A DNA stretch of 64,000 nucleotides from Dugong dugon (GCA_030035585.1 CM057471.1:93621819-93685818); one strand, 5' to 3'; positions 1-12,261 are shown, numbered from the stretch's first letter. The notes: generated from the sequence alone by a model not told the origin. Numbers and translations: made by a program.

Positions 1-366
1 AAGACAAACAAAGAATCCTGAGGGCAGCTCAAGAAAAACAAAAAGTCACATACAGAGGAGAAACAATAAGACTAAGCTCAGATTGTTTGGTAGAAACCAT
101 GCAGGCAAGAAGACAATGGGAAGACATATACAAAACCTTGAAAGAAAAAAATTATCAGCCAAGAATAATATATCCTGCAAAACTTCTCATTCAAATACTA
201 TGGTGAAATTAATACACTTCCAGATAAACAGAAATTAAGGGAATACGTAAAAACCAAACCAAACTTACAAGAATTATTAAAGGTAGTCCTTCAATCTGAG
301 ATCAAAAACGTCAGCTCACAGGCTGAATCTAGGACGCAGGATTGTACCAACCAGATACCAATCTAG
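1..366 (+). pseudogene. L1 ORF1p, C-terminal fragment
   Basis: The fragment encodes the end of the L1 ORF1 RNA-binding chaperone, which coats L1 RNA in cytoplasmic RNPs. The first frame reads KDKQRILRAAQEKQKVTYRG, matching the RRM-to-CTD stretch of the minus-strand L1 ORF1. Reading shifts near 180-195, after which the CTD continues through a PDKQKLREYVKTKPNLQELL stretch to a TAG at 364-366. The frameshift makes it a pseudogene, and the N-terminal coiled coil is outside the window. Confidence 0.85.
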
Positions 367-754
367 GAAATGAACTCTCAAGGACTATCCAAAACCAAAA
401 GAAATACAACAGGGAATTAGAGAAGTTAATCTGTAAATGACAATAACATCAGAACAATATAAGAGGGAATAAATGGTGTAGGTACAGAACCTTCTAATTA
501 AGAGGAAGGCAAGGCGATACCTAGTAATAATAGACTGGTTCAACTTAGGAAGATAAGGGTAAATTTCAAGGTAACCACAAAGAAAGTTAACAAACCTACT
601 CATCAAAATAAAGAGAAAGACATAAAGTCTCAGTAAAAACAACCTTCAAAAACAAAAGAAATGAAAAAAAAATCCACAAACAAATCCACAGGAGAGTAAG
701 AGGGACAAAGAATATGTCAGCACCACAAGAAAAAAAAAAAAAAAGCACTAGAAA

Positions 755-3700
755 ATGACAGCAATAAACTCACACCAATCAATAATTATACTGAATGTAA
801 ACGGCCTCAACATACTCATAAAGAGACAGAGAGTGACAGAATGGCTAAAAAACAGGATCTATCAATATGCTGTCTACAAAGAGACACACCTTAGAAACAA
901 AGAAGTAAATTTATTAAAAATCAAAGGTTGGAAAAAATACATCAAGCAAATAACTACCAAAAGAGAACAGGAGTGGCAATACTAATCTCAGATAAAATAG
1001 ACTTTAAAACATAATCCACCATAAAAGACAAAGAAGGACACTATATAATGATTAAGGGGACAATACATCATGAAGACATAACCATAATAAACATCTGTGC
1101 ACCCAGTGACAGGGCTCCAAAATACATAAAACAAACTCTAACAACACTGAAAAGAGAAATTGACAGTTCCACAATAATAGTAGCAGACTTCAACACATCA
1201 CTCTCTGTAAAGGACAGAACATCTACAAAGAAACTCAACAAAGATACAGAAGACCAAAAGGGCACAATCAGACAACCTGACCTCATAGAAATATATAGAA
1301 CACTCCACCCTTCAGCTGCATAGTATACTTTCTTTTCCAATGCACATGGAACGTTCTCCAGAATAGACCACATCTTAGGCCACAGAGCAATCCTCAACAA
1401 GATCCAAAATGCTGAAATAATACAAAGTATCTTCTCTGATCACAGTGCCATCAAGGTAGAAATTAACAACAGAAAGAGCAAGGAAAAAAAATCAATTACA
1501 TGGAAACTGAATAACACTGTGCTTACACATCACTGGGTAATAGAAGAAATCAGAGATGGAATCAAAAAATTCCTAGAATCAAATAAGAATGAAAACACAT
1601 CATACAAAACCTTTGGGACATAGCAAAAGCATTCCTCAGAGGACAATTTATAACAATAGATGCACACATCAAAAAAGAAGAAAGGGACAAAATCAAAACA
1701 TTAACTACAGAACTCGAACAAATAGAAAGAGAACAGAAAAAAAAAAAAATAGCCCACAGCCACCAGAAGAAAGGAAATAATAAAGATCTGAGCAGAAATA
1801 AATGAAACAGAGAATAGAAAAACAATAGAAAGAATCAACAAAACCAGAAGTTTGTTCTTTGAAAGGATCAACAAAATCGATAAACCACTGGCCAGACTGA
1901 CGAAAGAAAAACAGGAGAGGATGCAAATCACCCGAATAAGAAATGAAATGGGGGACATTGCAACAGACCCAACTGAAATAAAAAGGATCATAACAGAGTA
2001 TTATGAAAAACTATACTCCAACAAATTTGAAAACCTAGAGGAAATGGATAAATTTCTAGAAACACACTAACTACTCAAACTAACACAAAATGATGTTGAA
2101 AATCTGAAAAGACTCATAACAAGAGGAGAGATTGGAAAGGTAATTAAAAAAAAAAATCCAACAAAAAAAACGCACTTGCTTAAATGGCTTCACTGGCAAA
2201 TTCCACCAAACATTCAGAGAACAGCTTGTACCAGTACTACTCAAACTATTTAAGAACATAGAAACAGAAGCGACACTTCCAAATTCATTTTATGAAGCCA
2301 GCATAACCCTGATACCAAAACCAGGCAAAGACACTACAAAAAAAGAAAATTACAGACCAATATCTCTCATGAATATAGATGCAAAAATTCTCGACAAAAT
2401 TCCAGCCAATAGAATTCAGCAACCTATCAAGAAAATAATACAGCATGACCAAGCAGGATTCATACCAGGTATGTAAGGATGGTTCAACATTAGAAAATCT
2501 ATCAATGTAATCCAACACAGAAGTAAAAGGAAAGAGTCACGTGATCATCTCAATTGATGCAGAAAAGGCATTTGACAAAATCCAACACCCATTCCTGATA
2601 AAAACTCACAATAAAATAGGTATAGAGGGAAATTTCTCAACAAAGTAAAGGGCATCTATGCAAAACCAACATCCAATATCATTCTTGATGGAGAGAGGCT
2701 GAAAACATTCCCCTTGAGAATAGGAACAATACAAGGATGCCCTTTATCACCACTCCTATTTAACATTGTCCTGGAAGTTCTAACTAGAGCAATAAGGCAA
2801 GAAAAAGAAATAAACAGCATCCAAATTGGTAATGATGAAGTTACACTGTCCCTGTTTGTGGATGATATAACAGTATTCACAGAAAACCCTAAACACTCCA
2901 TGAGAAAACTACTGGAAATAATAGAAGGATCCAGCAGAGTAGCAAGATACAAGATAAACATACAAAAATCAGTTGGATTCCTGTACACCAATAGACAGAA
3001 TGATGAAAAGGAAATTAGAAAAACAATACTATTTATAATAGCCCCTAAAAAAATAAAATACTTAGGAATAAATCTAACCATGGATGTAAAAGACCTAAAC
3101 AAAGAAAACTACAAAATATTACTTGCAAGAAAGCCAAAAGGGATCTACATAAATGGAAAAACATACCATGCTCATGGATAGGTAGACTCAACCTTGTGAA
3201 AATGACAATTCTACTCAAAGCAATTTACAAACACAATGCAATCCTGATCCAAATATGAACAACATTCTTTAAAGAGATGGAAAAACTAATCATTAACTTT
3301 ATGTGGAAAGGGAAGAAGCCCTGAATAAGTAAAGCACTATTGAAAAAGAAGAATAAAGTTGGAGGACTCACACTACCTGACCTCAGAACCTACTATATAG
3401 GTACAGTAGTCAAAACAGCCTGGTATTGGTGCAACGACAGATACATTGACCAATGAAACAGAATTGAGAACCCAGATGTAAATACATCCACCTATGGTCA
3501 GCTAATCTTCGACACGGGCCCAAAGTCCATCAAATGGGGAAAAGACAGTCTTTTTAACAAATAGTGCTGGCAAAACTGGATATCCACCTGCAAAAAAATG
3601 AAACTGGACCCGTACCTTACACTATACACAAAAACTAATGCAAAATGGATCAAAGACCTAAATATAAAGCCAAAAACTGTAAAGTTCATAGAAGAAAAAA

Positions 3701-4612
3701 TAGGATCAATGCTAGAGGCCCTAATACATGACATTAACAGGATAGAAACCATAACCAAAAACACACAAAGTCCAGAAGATTAGCTAGGTAACTGGGACCT
3801 TCTAAAAATCAAACATTTATGCTGTTCAAATGAGTTCACCAAAAGAGTAAAAAGAGAATTTACAGACTGGGAAAAAATATTTGGACATTACAAGTCTGGT
3901 AAAGGTCTAATCTCTATAATCTACAAGAAAATCCAACACCTCTACAACAAAAAGACAAATAATCCAATTAAAAAACTGGCAAAGGAAATGAACAGACACT
4001 TCACCAAAGAAGACATTCAAGCGGCCAAAAGGCACATGAGAAGTGTTTCGGATCACTAGCTATTAGAGAACTGCAAATTAAAACCACAATGCAATACCAT
4101 CTCACCCTGGAATTACTGGCACGAATTAAAAACACTGGAAACAGCAAATGTTGGAGAGGCTGCGGGGAGATCGGAAATCTTATGCAGTGCTAGTGGCAAT
4201 GCAAAATGATACAATGATTTTGGAAAATGATATGGTGCTCCTTAGAAAGCTAAATAGAAATACCACATGATCCAGCAATCTCACTCCTAGGAATGTATCC
4301 TGGAGAGATAAGAGCCATCACTCTAACAGTCATATGCACACCCATGTTCATGGCAGCATTGTTCACAATAGCAAAAAGATGGAAACAATCCAGATGCCCA
4401 TCAACAGATGAATGGATAAACAAACTATGGTACATACACACAATGGAGTACTATGCAACAATAAAGAACAATCATGAATCTGTGAAGCATCTCATGACAT
4501 GGATGAAACTGGAGGACATTATGCTGAGTAAAATAAGCCAATCACAAAAGGGCAAAATATTGTATAAGACCTCTACTGCAAAAACTCATGAAAGTTTACA
4601 CACAGAGAAATA
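755..4612 (+). pseudogene. L1 ORF2p (endonuclease/reverse transcriptase), decayed
   Basis: This is a relic of the L1 enzyme that nicks target DNA and primes reverse transcription. The N-terminal endonuclease starts at the ATG at 755 with an ILNVNGLN motif like the canonical L1 start. Pieces follow in several frames: endonuclease (755-1323), the inter-domain region (1850-2070), RT palm (2714-3181) and the C-terminal region (3598-4613), which contains [20 protein letters not shown]. The RT active-site motif reads FVDD at 2855-2866, where L1 usually has FADD; both aspartates are kept. Numerous stops and frameshifts rule out activity. Confidence 0.92.
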
Positions 4613-6075
4613 ATCTTTGTTGGGATGGGAGGGGTGAGGGGGAAATACTAAATAGACAGTAGATAAGGGGTAACTTTTGTGAAGGCTAAGACAGTACATA
4701 GTACTGGGGAAGCCAGCACAACGTGTACAAGGAAAGGTTATGGAAGCTCCATAGACACATCCAAACTCCATGAGGAACTGAATTGCTGGGCAGAGGGCTG
4801 GGCGGACCATGTTCTCAGGAAACATCTAGCTCAATTGGCATAACTTACTTTATAAAGAAAATGTTCTACATTCTACCTTGGTGAGTAGCATCTGGGGTCT
4901 TAAAAGCCTGTGAGCAGCCATCTAAGATACCCAACTGGTTTCACCCCTTCAGCAGCAAGGGAGAATGCAGAAAACAAGATACAAGGGAAAGATTAGTCCT
5001 AAGGACTAATAGACCACAGCTACCAAGGCTTCCACCAGACTGAGCCAGTAGAACTAGACGGTGCCCAGCTACCACCACTGACTGCTCTGACCAGCATCAC
5101 AACAGAGGGTTCTGAACAGAGCTGGAGAAGGATGTAGAACAAAATTCTAACTCACAAAAAAAAAGACCAGATTTACTGGCCTAAAGGAGACTGGAGAAAC
5201 CCCAAGAGTATGGCCCCAGACACCCTTTTAGTTCAGTGGTGAAGTCATTTCCGAGGTTCACTGTTCAGCCAGGAGTGGACAGCCCCATAAAACCAAATGG
5301 GACTAGTGAGGCACAGCAGTCCAGGGACAAGGGCCAGAAGGCAGAAGGGGACAGGAAAGCTGGTGATAGGAAACCCAAGGCTGAGTAAGGATAGTGTTGA
5401 TGTGTTGTGAGGTTGTTAACCATTGTCATAGGGCAACATGTGTACTAACTGTTAAATGAGAAACTATTTTGTTCTGTAAGCCTTCATCTAAAGTGAGAAT
5501 AGCAGCACAACTGGAAGAGCGTAGCTGATGTCACTGAACTGTGCATGTAGAAATTTTTGAAACGGTGTCTCTTTGGCTATGTATATTTTCAACAACAACA
5601 AAAAATAAAGTCAAGAAGGGAGAGGCTTGACATGTTGTGGGGTTGTTAACCAATGTCATAAAACAATATGTGTATTACTGTTTCATAAGAAACTATTTAA
5701 GTACAATAAAAAAAAAAAAAAGACCAGACCTACTGGCCTGACAGAGACTGGAGAAACCCTGAGAGTACGGCCCCAGACAGCCTTTTAGCTCAGTAATGAA
5801 GTCACTCCTGAGGTTCACCATCCAGCCAAAGATTGGACAGCCGTATAAAACAACACGAGACTAACGGGGCACAACAGTCCAGCGACAAGGACTAGAAGGC
5901 AGGAGGGGACAGGAAAGCTGGTAATAGGGAACCCAAGGTTGAGAAGGGACAGTGTTGACATGTTGTAGGGTTATTAACCATTGTCATAAAACAATTTATG
6001 TACTAACTGTTTAACGAGAAACTATTCTGTAAACCTTCATCTAAAGTACAATTAAAAAATTTACAAAAAAAAAGA
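4613..6075 (+). repeat. L1 3'UTR with internal duplication and A-runs
   Basis: The 3'UTR is unusually long. A block starting AAAGACCAGAYYTACTGGCC occurs at about 5161 and again at about 5717, each time directly after an A-run. A motif like GACATGTTGTGGGGTTGTTA occurs at about 5398, 5628 and 5956. The same motifs appear, reverse-complemented, in the 3'UTR of the L1 at 24053-25215 and in the L1 tail at 37920-38603. A-runs at 5155-5163 and 5708-5722 probably mediated the duplication. The element ends in an A-rich tail near 6075. Confidence 0.8.
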
Positions 6076-6604
6076 AGATATACTTCTTTAAAGGAGGAGG
6101 GGGCAATGGATAGAGGTTCCTGTTTCCCTAATTTTATTCTTTTAAGTTCCACCTTCATGATTTTTGTTATACCCATATATCACCCATATTATTATTACTT
6201 AACAATTTACGCCATTGGGCTCACAGTTTTACTAAAATAAATTCATTTTCAAAGGAAATTTTTGCCACTACTATTAATGGCAAGCCTATGCCATAAATTT
6301 AAGGTAGCTGTGAAAAATATCCAACAATTTTAAAAGTCTATAGATACATACCCACGCATCATCCCAACTCATCATGAGTTGGTGAGTATCACCAGTGGGA
6401 TGTGTGGAATCACATACAGGCACATACACTTTTTGAAACCCTGCAACTATGGTGAATGTTCCTTACTTCAAACGCTTGCTTCTTGACCATGTATTGTCTG
6501 CATACTTCAGTGTGAAGGGTCAGCTCTAAGCTCTAGTAAAGCATTAAGACCTATTTAAAATTTCAAAATGCAATATATCCTTCTATCTATGTAAGGCATT
6601 GGAA
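6076..6604. other. Unassigned AT-rich non-coding DNA
   Basis: No ORF, RNA gene or repeat that I recognise. It separates the L1 tail from an RTE fragment. Confidence 0.5.
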
Positions 6605-7222
6605 GCCTTTCTGCTTATTCGCCAAAGAGGTTACCGAAGCTGGTTTTTATGGACATGTGGGCCAGATGCACTTCTGGAATCATCTCCTCAAGGTGACCAT
6701 TGCTGAGCGAAACCAAGGTCCACATGATTCAGCAATCCCTTTTAGTTTCTGGTGGTATATGGTCTGTCCACTACTCATCTGTCAGTTCATCATACTGACA
6801 TGGCTTGCATGTTGCTGTGATGCTGGAAGCTATGCCACAGGAATTTCAAATACCAGCAGGGCCACCCATGGTGGACACGTTTCAGCGGAGCTTCTAAACT
6901 AAAACAGACTAGGAAGAAAGGCCTGGCAATGTACTTCCAAAAAGTAGTCAATGAAAATACCTTATGGATCACAACAGAACATTGTCTAACTCACTTGCTT
7001 TGGACACATCATCAGGAAGGATCAATAGCTGGAGGAGGACATCATGTTGGGTAAAGCAGAGGGCCAGAAAGGCAAGGGAGACCTTCAGTGAGATGGATTG
7101 GCACAATAGCTGCAATGATGTACTCAAACATGCCAGAGATCATGAGGAGGAGGCAGGACTGCGCATTTCATTTTGTTATACCTAAAGGCCTTCTGAGTTG
7201 GAGCTGACTCAAGAGTATTTAT
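6605..7222 (+). mobile_element. RTE/BovB-type LINE or derived SINE, 3' portion
   Basis: The stretch from 6790 to 6990 (GTTTCAGCGGAGCTTC, then AGAAAGGCCTGGCAATGTAC, then CTTATGGATCACAACAG) matches the tail shared by afrotherian RTE elements and SINEs. From 7000 to 7180 it encodes a degraded copy of the RTE ORF C-terminus, whose better-preserved form is at 12262-12545 (a GKVQGQQKRGRPSMRWID-like stretch). Start boundary approximate. Confidence 0.7.
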
Positions 7223-7256
7223 CTGTCTATCCTATCTATCTATCTGTCTGGTCTGT
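7205..7256. repeat. TCTA/TCTG microsatellite-like tract
   Basis: A short impure tetranucleotide tract of CTAT and CTGT units directly after the RTE tail, which probably seeded it. Confidence 0.6.
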
Positions 7257-7392
7257 ACCTCTTTCTGCTAGACTAAAGAGTGAAAAAGAACTTTGGTTTC
7301 AACTGACTTAAAGATATAAAGAATTTATTCACCAGTGGGTATATTCATATATTCATACTAGCATACCTTGTTACATATTCACCGGTTGCCAT

Positions 7393-8065
7393 AAGAATCT
7401 GTGTAAAGATTGCAAGCGGCCATCTAAGGTCCTAACCACCTAGAGTAAAGGAGAATGAAGAACACCAAAGACACAAGGAAGGTAGTAGCCCAAGAGACAG
7501 AAAGGGCCACATAAACCAGAGACTTCATCAGCCTGAGACCAAAAGAACTAGATGGTGCCTGGCTACCACCAGTGAACGTCCTGACAGAGAACACAACAGA
7601 GAGTCCCTGATGGAGCAGGAGAAAGGTGGGGTGCAGAACTCAAATTCTAGTAAGAAGATCAGACTTAATGGTCTGACTGAGACTGGAGGAACCCCAGAAA
7701 GCATGGCCCCTGGATTCTCTACCAGCCCAGAACTAAAACAATTTCTGAGGCCAACTCTTCAGACAGATTGGACTGGACTGTGGGACATAAAGTGATACTC
7801 GTAAGGAGTGTGCCTCTTAGCTCAAGTAGATACAGGAGACTAAACAGAGAGCTTCTGTCCAGAGGTGAGATGAGAAGGCAGAGAGGGTTAGGAGCTGGTT
7901 GAATGGACATGGGGAATTAGAGGTAGAAAGGAGGAGTGTGCTGTCACAGTATGGGCAGAGCAATTAGAGTCACATAACAATGTCTGTATAAATTTGTGTG
8001 GGGGAGACTAACTTGAAATGTAAACTTCATTTAAACTACAAAAAGAAAAAAAAGAATCTGTGTAA
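7393..8065 (+). mobile_element. 5'-truncated L1 tail with 14-bp TSD
   Basis: A 3'UTR-only L1 insertion of about 645 bp (7407-8051), ending in an A-rich tract. It is flanked by a perfect 14-bp duplication, AAGAATCTGTGTAA, at 7393-7406 and 8052-8065. Its sequence (CATCTAAGGTCCTAACCACC, AACTAGATGGTGCCTGGCTA) parallels the 5' part of the 3'UTR of the L1 at 1-6075. It diverges after about 7700 and lacks the GACATGTTGTGGGG motifs, so it is a different subfamily. Confidence 0.85.
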
Positions 8066-9239
8066 GGACAAGTCTCATTCTTTGTAAGGAAAGTCATTCT
8101 TAAAATCTCTTCTGATGCATGGTCAGTATGCCCTCTGACAAGACAACTGACTTTCACAATGTTAATCATCTCATCTGTTTAAAAGGGACTAAAATGCTTG
8201 TCTCACTTCCTGTTTAATAAAGCTATCAGAAGGATTAATGAGAGAAAACCCTCAAAGACTTCAAGCTCTCTCCAAAAAGGCAGCAGCAAAAGAGCAGGTG
8301 CCTCTTGTGAACACACATTTGTTTTCTTCCAGTAAACTCCTCCTGAAGGACATCAGGCTTCCAGCTTATATTTAATTGGCTGATTATGTTGTCACTCTTG
8401 AGCTACCTGCCAAGTCACAGGGAAGAGCTTCTTGGAACCCATAGTTTCCAAACTTTCTCCAGCTATGCAGTTTAATTACATCTAGCAAAATGACAACAGA
8501 GCTCATAATTAGCTTGGAGATTAATTACTGCTAAATCAGTCCAAACACCACAGCTACCAAATTCAACACAGGTGCTTTGGCGAAGAGAAAAGACTTTTCT
8601 CAATACCTAGCAGAAGGTGGACACAGAAGATATGCTTTATGATGTTCTTCCTGTGAGCTTAAACATACAACCTGTGCAAAATGCCTTGGGTCACTATAGC
8701 CAGGATGTCCCTAAGTATTTTATAAAGAACCAGACCCACAAACACTCCAACAAGGGCATCATGCCTCCTGAAATGGATTATGGTTAAATTAACCTGCTTT
8801 CCATGCAAATGTCTGCAATCTCTAGCTCCCTTCCCTTAATCATTTTGTTGAGACGTCTAAAAAACATAATTCACCTGCTGTTTTCATAATGGCAATGAAA
8901 GAATGAGATAGAGAAAGTAAAAAAGCAAGCAAAAAAAATTTCTGTATCTCATTTTCATCTTGTGACTGCTTAAAGTACCTATAAACCCATCAAGTGGGTC
9001 ACCATACTCCCAGACAAAGTGATGATGCATTGCGATCAAAACTCTAAAGCCAACAATTGCTCTCTCCCCTGCCTCAAAAAAAAAGTCTATTGCCTCTCTG
9101 AGAATCACTGAAAGAGGAGAGGGACAAGCTAGCTAGACAGAGAAAGGAAGGATTTGATTCCACTTAAAACTGTCCATTTCTTATTCCCCTTTACCTTCAA
9201 ATCACCTGGGACACCTTTAAGTTTATCCATATGTAGCAC
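8066..9239. other. Unique-looking non-coding DNA with homeodomain-type motifs
   Basis: No repeat recognised. Between 8350 and 8545 several TAATTA/TTAATT/ATTA cores cluster (near 8372, 8470, 8505, 8521). This is compatible with a conserved regulatory element but is not proof. The small ORFs here are unconvincing. Confidence 0.4.
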
Positions 9240-9405
9240 CCAGCAAACCGAAATCAAACCCATTGCTGTCGAGTAGCAACCCTATAAAACAGAACAGAAC
9301 TGCCTCATAGGGTTTCCAAGGAGCAGCTGGTAGATTCGAACTGCTGACCTTTTCGTTAGCTGTAGCACACTGTATCTTTTAACCACCACACCATCAGGGC
9401 TCCAG
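9240..9405 (-). mobile_element. tRNA-headed SINE (GAGCCCTGGTGG class)
   Basis: The reverse complement begins with a GAGCCCTGATGG-like head, then a tRNA B-box-like GGTCAGCAGTTCGAA and the body CTCCTTGGAAACCCTATG. It is diverged at several sites. Confidence 0.85.
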
Positions 9406-9747
9406 GACCCAACAAAGACAAATTAAACCCCCAGGGATTCTAATGCGCAGTCAGATTGAGAATGACTGGAGTAACAAGTAGATTGGCTAGATTGTGTAAT
9501 TGCATAAGACTCAGGGGAATCTGCAGAACCCGGTAATGGAAAGGGAGAGAGGAAGAACAAGGCTGGAGTGTAAGAGACAGGAAGAACATTGCAAAGTTAC
9601 AAATCAGAATCCCAGAAACTTGTATGTGGAAAAAATTAAAGGTTTGGGCAATACACGAATACTTGATTCTTAAACCATACAAGGAACAGTTTCCCTAATG
9701 AGAAGCTGATGTGACCGTGCTCAAGAGGCACCTTTAATGGGTTTGTG

Positions 9748-9945
9748 CGAGTACCTGGGTGGTGCAACGGACCAAAAGGTTGAAGATGCAAGTCCATTCA
9801 GAGGCACCTCAGAAGAAACGCCTGGTTATCTGCTTCTAAAACATTAGACATTGGAAACCCTGTGGAGCTCAGTTCTGCTCTGGCGACACACGTATGGTCT
9901 CTGGGAGTAGGTGCCGACCCCATGGCAACCGCTTTGCTTATGGGA
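9748..9945 (+). mobile_element. tRNA-headed SINE (GTCCCTGGGTGG class)
   Basis: The head GTACCTGGGTGGTGCAACGG is followed by AAAGGTTGAAGATGCAAGTC, the body TGTGGAGCTCAGTTCTGCTC and a CCATGGCAACCG end. It is an older, diverged copy. Confidence 0.8.
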
Positions 9946-11380
9946 CATGTGTTTGTTGGTTTGACTTTCTGTTGGCTTATTTGAGCGTTTGGAGGAGTTG
10001 GAGTTTCTTTGTTTAGGTTTTTTTTGTTTGGTTGGTTGGTTTTGTTTCTACTAACCCTAATATCGACTAAAAAGAATAAATTGGGCTCATGTAAAAACCG
10101 GTCGAAATGAAAGAAAAAATGAACTCTGGGGATGTCCTGTTAGAAAGGTTTAAATAAAAGAAATGTGTGCAAACCTAATGCTTGCATCCTAGCATCCCGG
10201 GAGATGAGGGAAGCTGCCGCAAAGCCATTTGCTTGCACAAGTCTGGAGGAGCGAGTACATGGCTGCCAGGAGAGGAATGTTGTCAGAGCGACTTCGGAAC
10301 GAGCACAACCATGCTCCTCCGCGCTGGGAAGCCAGACACTGTGCAGCCAGCCGTACCACCATCTGTACAGGACCGCCTTCTCTGTGCTGGGCCAAACTGC
10401 TCTCAGGAGCTTCCCCTCACCCCCGCCCTGGGCGATACACGAGCAGGTAACCTTCTAGAACACTGCCCTGTTGACAAGTGTGCAGAGCTACAAGACCCAG
10501 GATACAAAGACCCCTGAGACAACTTGAGTGCAGGCGCACGTCCTCAGGCACACACAGCTACTTGCCATCGTAGGAACGGTGTTCAGTGGAGGCTGCATCC
10601 CATCCGTGCACAAAGCCTGCGGCTGCTAGGTATAGCCGTGATTTGAAGTCTTGAGTTCAAGACTGAGTTCTACATCTTACTTCCTGGTTGATCTCTGGCA
10701 AACCATTTTGTTTTTGTGATTCCCAGTTTCTTCGTTCGTAATGGATGGAATGGAGAATTTTAGAGTTCATCTTGTCATACCACATCATTTTATGGCTGAA
10801 GAAGTAAGAACCAGAGACTGTAAGCTGAACTGCCATCTTTGCCCAGCTACCTGATGGCTAACAGGATTAACTCTCAAATTCCCCAGCTCGAGCACTCTTC
10901 TTCCCCAGCCGTTCCCCTCTGCCTCAATATCACCCCTATCTCCCTAGCTCCTAGGATCATTTTAAGAAAGGATCTTAGGAGGTAGGAGAGCTTGTGGTTC
11001 AAGTCCGTGGACACACAACGTCTCAACAGCCTCTCAAAAGCCCACCAAATTGATGAAAATTTGCAGAAAAGATTTGAAAAAGAAGGAGAAAGAAAAAGAA
11101 ATGGATGAGAATGAGGAAAAAAAAAAAAAAAAAAGACACAAGTAATGCACTCTAAAGTTTAAAAAAGTCCTGAAAAAGAGAAAGTACTTTGGGATTGGAT
11201 TGGTAAAGAAAAATTTCAAAATCAAAAGGTTAAAAACTAGTTTAAGTTAAAAAGGGTGTCCTCATCAATAAGGCTTTATTTAATTATATATTAATATATT
11301 AAATTTACTGAATATATTAATATATGTTTTACATATAGGGTACAATATACTTAATATTATATATTATATTGTATATTGAT
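9946..11380. other. Unassigned non-coding DNA with MIR-like relics and A-rich and AT-rich tracts
   Basis: A T-rich tract lies at 10018-10045. A GC-richer block at 10190-10530 opens several short overlapping ORFs in competing frames, with no motif that supports coding. Two MIR-like stretches lie at about 10640-10760 and 10770-10890 (TTCCTGGTTGATCTCTGGCA; AGAAGTAAGAACCAGAGACT). An A-rich tract is at 11075-11135 and a very AT-rich segment at 11276-11380. Confidence 0.45.
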
Positions 11381-11381
11381 A

Positions 11382-11505
11382 TGGAGCCCTGGTGGCACGG
11401 TAGTTAAAAGCTTGACTGCTAACCAGAGGTCAACAGTTCAAATCCACCAGCTGCTCCTTGGAAACCCTATGGGGAAGTTCTACTCTGCCCTGTGGGGTTG
11501 CATAT
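11382..11505 (+). mobile_element. tRNA-headed SINE, 3'-truncated
   Basis: GGAGCCCTGGTGGCACGGTA head, B-box-like GGTCAACAGTTCAAATCC, then GCTCCTTGGAAACCCTATGG. It stops after GTGGGGTTGC and lacks the TCGGAATCGACTCG tail. Confidence 0.9.
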
Positions 11506-11539
11506 TATAATTTATACATACGATTACTAGTATGCATCC

Positions 11540-11699
11540 TTGGAGCCCTGGTGACGAAGTGGTTAAGAGCTCAGGCTTCTAACCAAAAGGCTGGCAGTTC
11601 GAATCCCCCACACGCTCCTTGGAAACCCTATGGGGCAGTTCTACTCTGTCCTACAGGGTCACTATGAGTCGGAAACGACTTGAGGGCATACAACAACAA
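11540..11699 (+). mobile_element. tRNA-headed SINE, complete
   Basis: Complete copy with GGAGCCCTGGTGACGAAGTG head, B-box-like GGCTGGCAGTTCGAATCC and a GAGTCGGAAACGACTTGAGG tail ending in CAACAACAA. It is in the same orientation as the truncated copy 35 bp upstream. Confidence 0.93.
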
Positions 11700-11929
11700 T
11701 GCAGCCTTCAGAATACATAACAGTAGAGTAGATCTTCATGTACTAATATGGAAAAATGTCAGTAATGTAATGTCAAGTGAAAAAGTCAGTGTCAAAATTA
11801 TGTGAATAACAAATCTATTTTATGTGTGCATGTAATATACATGTTTGTATAGCAAAAATGGTAAATATACAGTGCTTGCTAGGTGTAAGCAAAATTTTAC
11901 ATTATGTATAAAATTCTACATTATACCCA

Positions 11930-12075
11930 TTACAAAACACTACTATCATCACCATTTTATACTTGAGGAAACTGAGAAGTAGAGAATGTAAGTAATTTAC
12001 CCAAGAGCACAGAACTACCGTAAGTGGAGAAGCTGGTACATGAATCGATGTCCTTACCAACCACACAGAGAGGTC
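11930..12075 (-). repeat. MIR-like ancient SINE relic
   Basis: The order ATTTTATACTTGAGGAAACT, GAGCACAGAACTA and AAGTGGAGAAGCTGG is that of a MIR in reverse orientation. It is strongly diverged. Confidence 0.6.
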
Positions 12076-12261
12076 TGGAAGGATACACGCCCAAGTATGA
12101 GTTCAGGGGGAACTTAAGGGTGAAGAGTTTCCATTTTATTTCTTACATTTCTCTATTGTTTAATATGTTTCAATAAGAATGTAATTCTTTTATACTTTTA
12201 TCGTTTGATTTATCACATGGTACAATTGACTTTTTTGATGCACAGTTCTATGAATTTGAGC

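Larger units (their letters stand above)
1..6075 (+). mobile_element. L1 LINE, 5' part outside the window
   Basis: A plus-strand L1 whose 5'UTR and most of ORF1 lie before the window. What remains is the ORF1 C-terminus, a spacer of about 390 nt, a broken ORF2 and a 1.4-kb 3'UTR ending in an A-rich tail near 6050-6075. The order and content match the complete minus-strand L1 at 24053-32363, so both belong to closely related subfamilies. Many stops and frameshifts make it inactive. No TSD can be checked because the 5' junction is missing. Confidence 0.93.

Noticed and set aside
2656-3102. 148-codon minus-strand frame
   Set aside because: Antisense shadow of L1 ORF2 reverse transcriptase.
5717-6065. 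Second independent L1 insertion at the end of the first L1
   Set aside because: No TSD was found, and the block starts exactly after an A-run also present upstream, so duplication within the 3'UTR is simpler.
10165-10517. Several overlapping open frames of 68-111 codons in a GC-richer block
   Set aside because: They compete in different frames and strands, show no domain, and are explained by higher GC content.
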